From contig CAVYPA010000022.1 in NCBI GenBank assembly GCA_963770295.1, forward strand, positions 62,001-126,000: 64,000 bases of DNA, given 5' to 3'. The notes beneath the pieces were generated by a model, which saw nothing but the letters and a program-made list of their open reading frames with translations, did no database searches and was not told the DNA's origin. How positions within the stretch are numbered: position 1 is the first letter of the stretch; each line of letters opens with the position of its first letter. The position numbers and the translations under genes were made by a program. Below are positions 1 through 8,498 of this stretch, in pieces. Source of the stretch: AWTP1-13 sp963770295 (GTDB lineage Bacteria > Pseudomonadota > Alphaproteobacteria > Rhizobiales > Hyphomicrobiaceae).

Positions 1-194
1 TCATCACGGAGTCCGACAAGACCATTACGCTCGAGGCTAAGGAGAGCATTCCCATCGGCCACAAGGTCGCGCTGAAGTCGCTGAAAAAAGGCGATACCGT
101 CATCAAGTACGGCGAGGATATCGGCAAGATGATCGCCGACGTCGCCACCGGCAAGCACGTGCACGTCCAGAACCTGAAGACCAAGCGTTGGTGA
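1..194 (+). CDS. UxaA-type dehydratase small (SAF) domain, 3' end
   Basis: The open frame enters from the left edge and stops with TGA at 192-194, leaving about 63 residues. It reads as the SAF domain found at the N-terminus of altronate/galactarate dehydratases (UxaA/GarD family): the stretch with SIPIGHKVAL, GDTVIKYGEDIG and the closing GKHVHVQNL is typical. In this family the small SAF domain and the large catalytic domain may be one protein or two; here the large part starts 13 bases downstream, so they are separate, probably co-transcribed subunits. The true start lies outside the window. The family dehydrates sugar acids to 2-keto-3-deoxy acids; the exact substrate cannot be read from this fragment. 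Confidence 0.8.
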   Translation, partial: ITESDKTITLEAKESIPIGHKVALKSLKKGDTVIKYGEDIGKMIADVATGKHVHVQNLKTKRW

Positions 195-207
195 AAGACA
201 CGTCTCC

Positions 208-1413
208 ATGCCGGCCAAGCCCCCGTCCAAGCGCAGCAGAACCAAGAGCAACTTGAGCTTCCGCGGATGGCGCCGCGAAAACGGTCGCGTCGGTGTGCGC
301 AATCACGTGATCGTCTTGCCGCTCGATGACTTGTCGAACGCCGCCTGCGAGGCGGTGGCGAACAACGTCAAGGGCACGCTGGCGCTGCCGCACGCCTATG
401 GGCGGCTGCAGTTTGGCGCCGATCTCGACCTACATTTCCGTACCCTGATCGGCACCGGCTGCAATCCCAACGTGGCCGCCGTCGTGGTGATTGGCATCGA
501 AGATGGCTGGACCAAGCGGGTCGTCGATGGCGTTGCCAAGAGCGGCAAGCCCGTCGTCGGCTTCGGCATTGAGGGGCACGGGGATATTGCCACCATCGCC
601 ATGGCCTCCCACAAGGCCAAGGACTTCCTGCAGTGGGCCTCGGAGCTCGAGCGGGAGGAGTGTGACATTGCCGAGCTGTGGGTGTCGACCAAATGCGGCG
701 AAAGCGACACCACGACGGGGCTCGCCTCCTGCCCGACGGTGGGCAACATGTACGACAAACTGGTCCCCAAGGGCATCCACGGCTGCTTCGGCGAAACCTC
801 CGAGATCACCGGCGCCGAGCACATTGCCCGCAGCCGCGCGATCAACAGCAAGATCGGCGACAAGTGGATGAAGACCTTCCAGGCCTATCAGGCAGAGGTG
901 ATCGAGGCCCACAAGGTTGACGATCTGTCCGAGAGCCAGCCGACCAAAGGCAACATCGCCGGTGGCCTCACCACCATCGAGGAGAAGGCACTTGGCAACC
1001 TCGAGAAGATCGGGCGTAAGTGCCGATTTATCGACGTGCTGGAGCCCGCCCAAGCACCCGGCGCAGGCCCGGGGCTCTACTACATGGACACATCCTCGGC
1101 GGCCGCCGAATGCGTGACGCTGATGGCCGCCGGCGGCTATGTCGTGCACACCTTTCCAACCGGGCAAGGCAACATCATCGGCAACCCAATCGTGCCGGTG
1201 ATCAAGATCAGCGGCAATCCCAAGACGGTGCGCACGATGGCAGAACACATCGACTTGGATGTCTCGGGCATCTTGCGGCGCGAGCTGACCCTTGAGACCG
1301 CGGGCGACGCCCTAATCGAAATGGTGATCCGCACGGCCAACGGCCGCCTGACCGCTGCCGAAGCGCTCGGGCATCGCGAATTCGTCATGACCAAGCTCTA
1401 CCGTAGCGCCTGA
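208..1413 (+). CDS. UxaA family sugar-acid dehydratase, large catalytic subunit
   Basis: The 401-residue product matches the C-terminal catalytic part of altronate/D-galactarate dehydratases, enzymes that remove water from aldonic or aldaric acids using a metal centre. Visible hallmarks are the opening FRGWRRENGRVGVRN, GTGCNPN near residue 85, the cysteine motif CGESDTTTGLASCPTVGN near residue 162, and FGETSEITGAEH. It follows the SAF-domain fragment by 13 bases and so forms a two-subunit enzyme with it. Many soil proteobacteria carry such split UxaA pairs in catabolic loci. The substrate is not determined by sequence alone; a role for other hydroxy acids is possible. Confidence 0.85.
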   Translation: MPAKPPSKRSRTKSNLSFRGWRRENGRVGVRNHVIVLPLDDLSNAACEAVANNVKGTLALPHAYGRLQFGADLDLHFRTLIGTGCNPNVAAVVVIGIEDGWTKRVVDGVAKSGKPVVGFGIEGHGDIATIAMASHKAKDFLQWASELEREECDIAELWVSTKCGESDTTTGLASCPTVGNMYDKLVPKGIHGCFGETSEITGAEHIARSRAINSKIGDKWMKTFQAYQAEVIEAHKVDDLSESQPTKGNIAGGLTTIEEKALGNLEKIGRKCRFIDVLEPAQAPGAGPGLYYMDTSSAAAECVTLMAAGGYVVHTFPTGQGNIIGNPIVPVIKISGNPKTVRTMAEHIDLDVSGILRRELTLETAGDALIEMVIRTANGRLTAAEALGHREFVMTKLYRSA

Positions 1414-1513
1414 TTGGGGCCGCGCCTCTAGCCAGGGCGTCTGTCCTGGCACACACGGCTTGGGCGCCTTCCCCGCCAAGTTCCAAGCTTGCAGCGCCGC
1501 ATCGCCGGGCCTT

Positions 1514-2770
1514 TTAGGCGGACGGCGACGCTTCGGGGCGCCCGAGGGCGTAGTCGGGATGCCAGATGCCCGGATCGACGTGGGTAAATAGCCCTGTTTT
1601 CATACCCGACAGGGTGCGCGCCATTTGGCGGCGCAGGTAGGGTACCTGGCCCATCAGCGGGAAGGCGACGTCGCGCAAGCGGGCAGCCCAGCGGCTGTCG
1701 GACTGGAAGAAGGGCGTGAGCCAGCGGCTCGCCAGCGCATAAAAACTGCCGTGGTGCCGTCGCGCCGTCATGTATAGGCCGAGCGCGGCCTCGATCGAGG
1801 TGGTCTGGCGCAGGCTGTCGGCGAGCGTTGCGGCATCGATCAGGGCAAGATTGGCACCTTGGCCGAGTTGCGGAGAAAGCCCCCGTCCGGCGTCGCCGAT
1901 GAAGACGATGCGCGGTCCCCGGCGCCGACCCAATTGCATGTCGGCGTAGCTGGCAAAGGTCATATCGTCGAGCGATTTGATCTGAGCCAGCAGCGGCTCG
2001 GCGGCGGGGCACACCTCCATTACCCGGGCTTTCCAAGGCCCGAGGCCGGCGGCCTGCCAGCGCGCGCGATCGCGGACTTGCAGGCTCCAAAAGAGCGCGA
2101 TCAGCCGCCCTGTACCGCCGGGCGCCCGGCCAATGGGCAGCATGCCGACCATGCTGTGGCAGCCTTCGTAGCGTTGCACCAGCCGATCCTGGTGCGGCCA
2201 GTCGGCAGGTTCCGCTAGGCTGCCCCAGACGGCGCCGTAGGGATAGGGCCGGTCGCGCCGGATTGCGGCGTCGGCGGCCCTCAGCGGCGAGCGCACGCCG
2301 GTGGCGTCGACGACGAGGTCGAAGATGCCGTGTTCATTGTGCTGCCGATCGATCAGGATGCGGCCTTCGGCCGTGCAGCGGCTGCCGGCGATTTCGGTTG
2401 CGGTGGTGAGCGCAATGCCGAGGCGCACGACCTCGGCGTGGAGCAAAGAGAACAGCGCGCCGCGATGAATGCCGAGGCCGAACACGTGCGCTCCAAGTTC
2501 GCGGTAGCTGAGCTGGAGGATGCGAACACCCCGGCTGGTGTCGCCGTAGATGCTCTTGACGACCTGCCCGTGGTCAAGCGCGAGGCCGTCGAGCCCCAAC
2601 TGGGCTAGACAGGCAAGGCCGGTGGGCTGCAGCAGCAGGCCGGCGCCGAGCGGCTTGGGTTCCTCGAAGCGCTCAAAGAGCTGCACTAGGTGGCCATCGC
2701 GGGCGAGGAAGGCGGCAACGGCCAGCCCGGCGGTGCCGGCGCCGGCAATGGCGATCCTGATTGGACGCAT
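1514..2770 (-). CDS. FAD-dependent monooxygenase (PHBH-like fold)
   Basis: The product is about 418 residues with an N-terminal dinucleotide fold AGAGTAGLAVAAFLARDGH, a middle DLVVDATGVRSPLR (DG-type motif of flavin hydroxylases) and a C-terminal FIGDAGRGLSPQLGQGANLALID, the second FAD motif. This order is diagnostic for class A flavoprotein hydroxylases, which add one oxygen atom to aromatic or other substrates using NAD(P)H. I start at the ATG at 2770; a TTG in the same frame lies 18 bases upstream, but GGAGG sits ahead of the ATG. It lies 66 bases downstream of sdhA on the same strand, in the place sdhB usually takes. The substrate is unknown. Confidence 0.8.
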   Translation of the reverse strand: MRPIRIAIAGAGTAGLAVAAFLARDGHLVQLFERFEEPKPLGAGLLLQPTGLACLAQLGLDGLALDHGQVVKSIYGDTSRGVRILQLSYRELGAHVFGLGIHRGALFSLLHAEVVRLGIALTTATEIAGSRCTAEGRILIDRQHNEHGIFDLVVDATGVRSPLRAADAAIRRDRPYPYGAVWGSLAEPADWPHQDRLVQRYEGCHSMVGMLPIGRAPGGTGRLIALFWSLQVRDRARWQAAGLGPWKARVMEVCPAAEPLLAQIKSLDDMTFASYADMQLGRRRGPRIVFIGDAGRGLSPQLGQGANLALIDAATLADSLRQTTSIEAALGLYMTARRHHGSFYALASRWLTPFFQSDSRWAARLRDVAFPLMGQVPYLRRQMARTLSGMKTGLFTHVDPGIWHPDYALGRPEASPSA

Positions 2771-2836
2771 CCCCCGCGTTGCCTCCAAGCACGCTCCCCC
2801 GACCCAGGCGTAACCAGGCCAGCTGGCGCCTGGCCC

Positions 2837-4684
2837 TCAGTACACCCGGGGTTTGGGCGGGAAGTAGTTGACTTCGTTGGTCAAGGTGTAGGTGTGCACG
2901 GGGCGGTAGTCGATGCGCACCGATTGCGCCGCATCGTCGGCCCAGGTCAGGGTGTGTTTCATCCAGTTCTCGTCGTCCCGCTCGGGATAGTCCTCGCGGG
3001 CATGGCCACCCCGGCTCTCCGTGCGGTTCTCGGCGGCGGCCACGGTGACCGCGGCCTGGGCAATCAAATTGTCGAATTCCAGGGTTTCGACCAAATCGGA
3101 ATTCCAGATCAGCGAGCGGTCGGAGACGCGAATATCGCCGACCCCCTTCCAGACATCGCTGATCTTCGCCAGACCTTCCTTGAGTACGGGGCCGTCCCGG
3201 AAGACGGAGCAGTTCATTTGCATGATGCGCTGCATTTTCAAGCGCAGCGCCGACGTCGGCGTGCCGCCGTTGGCATGCCGGAAGCGATCGAGGCGCGCGA
3301 GCGCCAGTTCGCCGGCATCGCCGGGAAGATCGGGCTGCGCCCCCCCTGGCTCGATGGTTTTTGCGCACTGCAGGCCCGCGGCGCGGCCAAACACCACCAG
3401 GTCGATCAGCGAGTTGCTGCCCAGTCGATTGGCTCCGTGCACGGAGACGCAGGCGGCTTCGCCCAGCGCCATGAGGCCCGGCACGACGTAGTCGGGATTG
3501 CCACCTTTAAGCGTCAGCATCTCGCCGTGGTAGTTGGTGGGAATGCCGCCCATGTTGTAGTGCACGGTTGGCAGGACCGGGATCGGCTCGCGACGCAAAT
3601 CCACGCCGGCGAAGACCTTGGCGCTTTCGGTGATGCCGGGCAGCCGTTCGTGCAAGATCTTTGGGTCCAAGTGATCCAAATGCAGGAAGATGTGATCCTT
3701 TTCCGGCCCCACGCCGCGGCCTTCCCGGATCTCGATGGTCATGGCACGCGAGACCACGTCGCGGGAGGCGAGGTCCTTCACGTGCGGAGCGTAACGCTCC
3801 ATAAAGCGCTCGCCGTTGGCGTTGGTGAGGTAGCCGCCCTCGCCACGCGCGCCTTCGGTAATCAGCACGCCCGCACCGTAGACGCCGGTCGGGTGGAATT
3901 GGACAAACTCCATGTCCTCGAGCGGCAGGCCGGCGCGCAGGACCATGGCATTGCCGTCACCCGTGCAGGTATGCGCCGACGTGCAGGTGAAATAGGCGCG
4001 GCCGTAGCCGCCGGTGGCGAGGATGGTCTTCTTGGCGCGGAAGCGGTGCAGCGTGCCATCGTCGAGCTTGAGGGCGACGACGCCACGACAGCCGCCATCC
4101 TGGTCCATGATGAGATCGATGGCGAAATACTCGATGAAGAACTCCGCCGCGTGCCGCAACGACTGTCCATAAAGGGTGTGCAGCATGGCATGCCCGGTAC
4201 GGTCGGCTGCCGCCGCCGTGCGCTGTGCCGGCGGGCCTTCGCCGTATTGTGTGGTCATGCCACCGAAGGGACGCTGGTAGATGCGGCCATCCTCGGTGCG
4301 GCTGAAGGGCACGCCATAGTGCTCTAGCTCGTAAACGGCTTCGGGCGCATTGCGGCACAGATATTCGATGGCATCCTGGTCGCCTAACCAGTCGGCACCC
4401 TTGACGGTGTCGTACATGTGCCAGCGCCAATCGTCCGGTCCCATGTTGCCAAGCGCCGCGGCGACCCCGCCTTGGGCCGCCACGGTGTGCGAGCGCGTCG
4501 GGAAAACCTTGCTGATGCAGGCGGTTTTTAGTCCGGCTACGGCGCAACCCAGCGTTGCCCTGAGGCCGGCGCCGCCGGCGCCGACGATGACGACGTCATA
4601 GACGTGATCGGTCAGCGGATAGGCCCTGCCGTTGAGGGCGGGCTTGGCGATACCGTTGCTTTTGTCGCGGGTGCTGTCGGGCAT
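2837..4684 (-). CDS. sdhA: Succinate dehydrogenase flavoprotein subunit
   Basis: SdhA is the membrane-associated catalytic subunit that oxidises succinate to fumarate and passes electrons to the iron-sulfur subunit. The 615-residue protein has the usual full length. It shows the FAD fold VVIVGAGGAGLRA, the SHTVAAQGG segment that carries the flavin-linking histidine, RPFGGMTTQYG, the active-site region VLITEGARGEGGYL and the C-terminal NRLGSNSLIDLVVFGRAAG. It starts 3 bases after sdhD and is the third gene of the sdhC-sdhD-sdhA run. The iron-sulfur subunit gene sdhB, which normally follows, is not present downstream. Confidence 0.97.
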   Translation of the reverse strand: MPDSTRDKSNGIAKPALNGRAYPLTDHVYDVVIVGAGGAGLRATLGCAVAGLKTACISKVFPTRSHTVAAQGGVAAALGNMGPDDWRWHMYDTVKGADWLGDQDAIEYLCRNAPEAVYELEHYGVPFSRTEDGRIYQRPFGGMTTQYGEGPPAQRTAAAADRTGHAMLHTLYGQSLRHAAEFFIEYFAIDLIMDQDGGCRGVVALKLDDGTLHRFRAKKTILATGGYGRAYFTCTSAHTCTGDGNAMVLRAGLPLEDMEFVQFHPTGVYGAGVLITEGARGEGGYLTNANGERFMERYAPHVKDLASRDVVSRAMTIEIREGRGVGPEKDHIFLHLDHLDPKILHERLPGITESAKVFAGVDLRREPIPVLPTVHYNMGGIPTNYHGEMLTLKGGNPDYVVPGLMALGEAACVSVHGANRLGSNSLIDLVVFGRAAGLQCAKTIEPGGAQPDLPGDAGELALARLDRFRHANGGTPTSALRLKMQRIMQMNCSVFRDGPVLKEGLAKISDVWKGVGDIRVSDRSLIWNSDLVETLEFDNLIAQAAVTVAAAENRTESRGGHAREDYPERDDENWMKHTLTWADDAAQSVRIDYRPVHTYTLTNEVNYFPPKPRVY

Positions 4685-4687
4685 TGC

Positions 4688-5071
4688 TCAGGCTCCGAAG
4701 CTCAGTTTCAGCACCGCATAGGCACAGGCGAAGCCTATCAGCGCCGCAAAGAACGTGTTGAGCAACAAGGCCGCGACCTTGTAGCCGTCGGAGTGGACAT
4801 AGTCTTCGATAATGCTCTGCATGCCGAGCCGCATATGGATCACACCGGAAAGGATCAGCAGCAGCAGCGGGATGGCGTTCTGCGGCTGCGCTAGCGTGCC
4901 TTTGACGGTAAGATAGTCTGCACCGGCGAGGCGCACGATCAGATAAATCGCAAACGAGACCAGAAAGACGTTCGCCGCCGCGGTGACGCGCTGCCTCCAG
5001 AAGTGATCGGTGCCTGCCCTGGCCGGACCCAAGCCACGCGCTCGGGCGAGAGGCGTGCGGTAGCTCGACAT
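4688..5071 (-). CDS. sdhD: Succinate dehydrogenase membrane anchor subunit D
   Basis: This 127-residue protein is one of the two membrane anchors of complex II that hold heme b and bind ubiquinone. It has the family opening GTDHFWRQRVTAAANV, three hydrophobic stretches, and the HMRLGMQSIIEDYVH segment, where the first histidine is the expected heme b ligand. Its stop is 3 bases ahead of the sdhA start, and its start lies 2 bases beyond the sdhC stop, so translation is probably coupled. Confidence 0.93.
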   Translation of the reverse strand: MSSYRTPLARARGLGPARAGTDHFWRQRVTAAANVFLVSFAIYLIVRLAGADYLTVKGTLAQPQNAIPLLLLILSGVIHMRLGMQSIIEDYVHSDGYKVAALLLNTFFAALIGFACAYAVLKLSFGA

Positions 5072-5072
5072 C

Positions 5073-5480
5073 TTATAGCTCTCCTCTAAGTGCCAGGCCG
5101 ACCATCCATAGCACCAATGTCAGCACCACCGAGCCGATGATGGTAAACCAGCAGAGCGCGTTGACTTGGCCGATGCTGAAGCCCCGTCCCGTATCCCAAA
5201 CGAAGTGGCGCAGCCCGCCCAGCATGTGGTGCAGCAGAGCCCAGCTGTAACCGAACAGCACGAGCTTACCGAACGGGTGCGCGAAGACGGCATTGACCAG
5301 TTCAAACTGCGCTTCGCCGCCGGCGGCGGCGACCAACCAGGCCGCGAGCAAGAGCGTGCCAAAGTAGAGCGCGGTGCCCGTGATCCGGTGTAGGATCGAC
5401 ATCACCATGTTTATGAGCGGTCGATACACCGAAAGGTGTGGCGATAGGGGGCGTGAGGCGTTCTCACCGGTCTCGGCCAT
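5073..5480 (-). CDS. sdhC: Succinate dehydrogenase cytochrome b556 subunit
   Basis: SdhC is the other membrane anchor of complex II. The protein has the family signature RPLSPHLSVYR followed by SILHRITG, then three membrane segments with the heme-ligand region LLHHMLGGLRHFVWDTG. I start at the ATG at 5480, giving 135 residues (MAETGENASRPLSPH...), because this is the normal family length; an upstream in-frame start at 5594 would add 38 unconserved residues. First gene of the sdhC-D-A unit. In the 5' region, bases 5509-5530 form a 7-bp inverted repeat (GCAGGCT/AGCCTGC) of unknown function. Confidence 0.93.
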   Translation of the reverse strand: MAETGENASRPLSPHLSVYRPLINMVMSILHRITGTALYFGTLLLAAWLVAAAGGEAQFELVNAVFAHPFGKLVLFGYSWALLHHMLGGLRHFVWDTGRGFSIGQVNALCWFTIIGSVVLTLVLWMVGLALRGEL

Positions 5481-5636
5481 GCCTAAGTTGCTCCCGCGTG
5501 GCTGCAACGCAGGCTCGGCTTTTAGCCTGCTGCAGCGGGGGCGGCAATCTGCCCAAACATCACATGGGCCGGGGCGGCAAGGAAAGCAATGCACGCAGGC
5601 CTGGTATACCAGAGGCGAGCCCAGGTGGAGACGGCC

Positions 5637-6693
5637 TCAACGCGGCAGGACCAGCCAGAGGTCGAGATCGAGAACGACGCCCTCGGCATCCTCGCCGCTT
5701 GCCGTTTTCAAGGGAAAATCCGCGCAGGCTCGGTTTTTGAGCGCAACGAGGCGCACGCGCACGGCGCCGACATCGTGACGAAGAGGGATTTCGGCCGTTT
5801 CCAGAATTGGACCAAGCATAGATCGTGTCGCCGGCGAAGCTTGGCGCCACGTGTCGTCCGCCATTGATGGCGGCGATGTGGAAGGCATTGGCAAGACCGT
5901 TGAAGGAGAGCGCGCGGGCGAGCGACATGATGATGCCGCCGTAGACGAGCCGCCGCTTGAATTGCCCTTGCGCCTGCGCGTGTTGATTGAAATGCACCCT
6001 GGCCGTGTTCTGGTAGAGCCGGGTGGCGATCTGATGCTCGGCCTCCTCCAGCGTCATGGCGTCGGTGTGATCGATCTTCTCGCCGATGACGTAGTCGGCC
6101 CAGCGATGCGGGCTGCCCGCGAGCTGATCATCATAACGAGAGGCATCGAGCCGCGGCAGATGCGGCGCCAGGACGGCCGGATCGACACGGCTGGCGAGCC
6201 GAGGCACGACCGGCTCGGGTGCCGGCGCTGAAGGATCGCGCTTGCGCACCATGACCCAGCGCACGAATTGGATGACGGGCGCCCCGCTCTGCTTGCGGCC
6301 CGTCGTGCGCACGTAGACGACGCCAGACGTCCGACTGGAATTCTCTTTGAGGCCGATCACTTCCGAGGCCGCCGCCAGTGTATCGCCGGGATAAACAGGC
6401 TGCAGAAAGCGGCAGTCGGCATAACCGAGATTGGCAATGGCATTTAGTGAAATATCGGCAACGCTCTTGCCGAACACGACATGAAAAACGATGAGGTCGT
6501 CCACCGGCGCGCGCGGATAGCCGATCGCTTGCGCAAAGGGGTCGGACGATTGCACGGCAAAGCGGGCGCCGTATAGCCCAGCGTAGAGGGCGACATCGCC
6601 GAGCGTGATGGTCCGCGGGCTGGCATGCGCAAAGACTTGCCCGATGCGGAAGTCCTCGAAGAAGTTACCGATGTTGCCCTTGGTTGGGGTCAT
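5637..6693 (-). CDS. mch: MaoC-type mesaconyl-CoA / 2-methylfumaryl-CoA hydratase (frameshifted)
   Basis: The product has two hot-dog (MaoC) domains, about 351 residues once restored. This length and the order match mesaconyl-CoA hydratase, which interconverts mesaconyl-CoA and beta-methylmalyl-CoA in the ethylmalonyl-CoA pathway. The first frame runs from 6693 through GNFFEDFRIGQVF, FMSCF-region YPGDTL and LVYGGIIMSLARALSFNG to FAGDTIYAWS. The family C-terminus (ILETAEIPLRHDVGAVRVRL... VVLDLDLWLVLPR) then continues in another frame to 5637. The break lies at about 5807-5812, where one base is extra or two are missing. Without correction the protein ends in about 75 unrelated residues. Its start overlaps the lyase gene stop by 4 bases (ATGA), so the two form one unit, consistent with consecutive steps in the pathway. 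Confidence 0.8.
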
Positions 6694-7583
6694 GGGGCGG
6701 TGCCCAGCGCGGCGATGGCCTCGGCAATGGCGACGGTACGCTGGGCCATCTTGGCGTGCAGCAGCTCGACCATGCGGCCCTCCATCGTGATGACGCCCTT
6801 GCCCTTGTTCTCCGGCCGCTCAAAGGCGGCGATGATCTGGCGGGCGAAGGCGAGGTCAGACTCAGCCGGTGCGAACACCCGATTGGCATCGGCCACCTGC
6901 TCGGGATGAATCAAGGTCTTACCGTCGAAGCCGAGGGCGCGACCCTCGCGGCACTCGCGATAAAAGCCATCGGCATCCCTAACATCGTTGTAAACGCCGT
7001 CGAGCACATCCAGCCCATAAGCACGGGCGGCCGCGACCGCCGCCGACAGCCAGTAGAGGGCCGGCCGGCGGTCGGCGGTGAGATCGGCGCGGGTCTCCTT
7101 GACGAGGTCGTTCGTGCCGAGCACGAAGCAATCAAGCCGGGCTCCAGGTTGCGTGCAAGTTGCGGCAATCTCCTTTAGATTGAGAATGGCGAGCGGCGTT
7201 TCGATCATTGCCCACAGGCGGGTTTTAGAGGCGGCGCTGGCGCGCGTCAGGGTTTGCGTGACCGCCAGCACCTCTCCCGCGCTCGAGGTCTTGGGCAGCA
7301 GAATGGCATCTGGTGCAGCCTCGAGCACCGCCGCCAGGTCCGCCTGGCCCCAGGCGGTCTCGAGCGCATTGATGCGAATGACGAGCTCGCGCCGCCCGTA
7401 GCCGCCGCCCTTGACGGCCGCGCCGACTTGGCCGCGTGCCAACTCCTTGGCCGCTGGCGCCACGGCGTCTTCCAGATCGAAAATGAGAGCGTCGGCGGGG
7501 ATTGACTTGGCCTTCTCCAGCGCCCGGGCGTTGGAACCGGGCATATAAAGGGCGCTGCGACGTGGGCGGATTGGCATCGGCAT
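6690..7583 (-). CDS. mcl: CitE-family CoA-ester lyase, L-malyl-CoA/beta-methylmalyl-CoA lyase type
   Basis: A 297-residue HpcH/HpaI-CitE family protein. It shows RSALYMPGSNARALEKA at the N-terminus, the metal-binding FDLEDAVAPAAK, the acidic MIETPLAILNL motif and the C-terminal DGKTLIHPEQV. This family cleaves or condenses malyl-CoA-type thioesters with Mg2+. Because it is translationally coupled (4-base overlap) to a mesaconyl-CoA-hydratase homologue, the best reading is an (S)-malyl/beta-methylmalyl-CoA lyase working in glyoxylate and C4/C5 acid metabolism. Citrate-lyase beta-like or citramalyl-CoA lyase activity cannot be excluded. Confidence 0.85.
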   Translation of the reverse strand: MPMPIRPRRSALYMPGSNARALEKAKSIPADALIFDLEDAVAPAAKELARGQVGAAVKGGGYGRRELVIRINALETAWGQADLAAVLEAAPDAILLPKTSSAGEVLAVTQTLTRASAASKTRLWAMIETPLAILNLKEIAATCTQPGARLDCFVLGTNDLVKETRADLTADRRPALYWLSAAVAAARAYGLDVLDGVYNDVRDADGFYRECREGRALGFDGKTLIHPEQVADANRVFAPAESDLAFARQIIAAFERPENKGKGVITMEGRMVELLHAKMAQRTVAIAEAIAALGTAP

Positions 7584-7706
7584 TTTTCCCGTGGTCGACC
7601 GCTTTCGCGTGTGGGGCCGCGGCTAAGGTAGGCAAAGCTCGCTGCGGCCGCCAGCGTGAACGTCGCCGGCGGCAAGCTTGGCGGAGCAAACATGCTATGA
7701 GGTCGC

Positions 7707-8498
7707 ATGGGACGCGTCCTTGCCATCTCCTCACTGGTCGCGCGCGGGCACGTGGGTCTCGCCGCCACCGTCCCCGCGCTGCAAAGCCTGGGTCACGAGG
7801 TCTGGGCTTTGCCGAGCGTGATTCTGGCCAGCAGGCCCGGATTGGGTCCGCTCGTGCGGTATGCCCTGCCCGCTGTCGATCTCACCGCCCTGCTGGCGGG
7901 CTTGGAAGCCGACGGCTGCTGGGCTCAGCTTGACGCCGTATTTACCGGCTATTTTCCTTCCCCGCAGTCCGTCTCGGCGGCGGCGGCGGCGATCGGGCGT
8001 GTGCGGCAGGCCAAGCCGGGCGTGCTGGTGTGCGTCGATCCGATTCTGGGTGACGAGGGCCACCTTTATGTTGCAGCCGAGACGGCTGGCGCCATACGCG
8101 ACGAACTCTTGCCGCTGGCAACGCTGACAACGCCGAACCTCTTCGAGCTTTCCTGGTTGACGGGTGGGGCGCCCGTGAGCCGCGAGCACGTGCCGGCGGC
8201 CGCGCGCCGGCTGGCGGTCCCGACCGTTGCCGTGACATCGGCCGAGCTGACGCAGACTGAGGTTGCAACGGTGTTGCTCACGCCGAGCGGCGCCACACTG
8301 CGCATGACGCCGAGGCGCGCCGCGATACCTAATGGTGCGGGCGACCTATTTGCAGGCCTCCTGCTCGGCCAACTCCTTATTGGCGAGCCGGCGGAGGCTG
8401 CCTTGGCCAAGAGCCTCAGCGCGCTCGACGTCGTGCTCAAGGCCAGCGAGCACAGGTCGACGCTGCAGCTGACGGCCTTGCGGGCGCCCCCATCATGA
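7707..8498 (+). CDS. pdxY: PfkB-family kinase, pyridoxal kinase-like
   Basis: This 263-residue protein begins GRVLAISSLVARGHVG and carries VCVDPILGDEGHLYV, TTPNLFELSWLTG and the anion-hole motif PNGAGDLFAGLLLG, where the Asp of GAGD is the catalytic base of ribokinase-type kinases. The DPxxGD and TPNxxE segments are characteristic of pyridoxal kinases (PdxY/PdxK), which phosphorylate pyridoxal in vitamin B6 salvage. Its stop overlaps the nhaA start by 4 bases. Assignment to pyridoxal kinase rather than the related hydroxymethylpyrimidine kinase rests on the DPILGDEG form and length. Confidence 0.8.
   Translation: MGRVLAISSLVARGHVGLAATVPALQSLGHEVWALPSVILASRPGLGPLVRYALPAVDLTALLAGLEADGCWAQLDAVFTGYFPSPQSVSAAAAAIGRVRQAKPGVLVCVDPILGDEGHLYVAAETAGAIRDELLPLATLTTPNLFELSWLTGGAPVSREHVPAAARRLAVPTVAVTSAELTQTEVATVLLTPSGATLRMTPRRAAIPNGAGDLFAGLLLGQLLIGEPAEAALAKSLSALDVVLKASEHRSTLQLTALRAPPS

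Noticed and set aside
1431..1450. Hairpin GCCAGG/CCTGGC after the UxaA gene as a terminator
   Set aside because: Only a 6-bp stem and no T run follows.
2690..4327. A 545-codon open frame on the plus strand opposite sdhA
   Set aside because: It is antisense to a fully conserved sdhA, and long antisense frames are common in GC-rich DNA; its sequence matches nothing.
5509..5530. Riboswitch or attenuator ahead of sdhC
   Set aside because: Only one 7-bp inverted repeat, no T run and no alternative structure seen.
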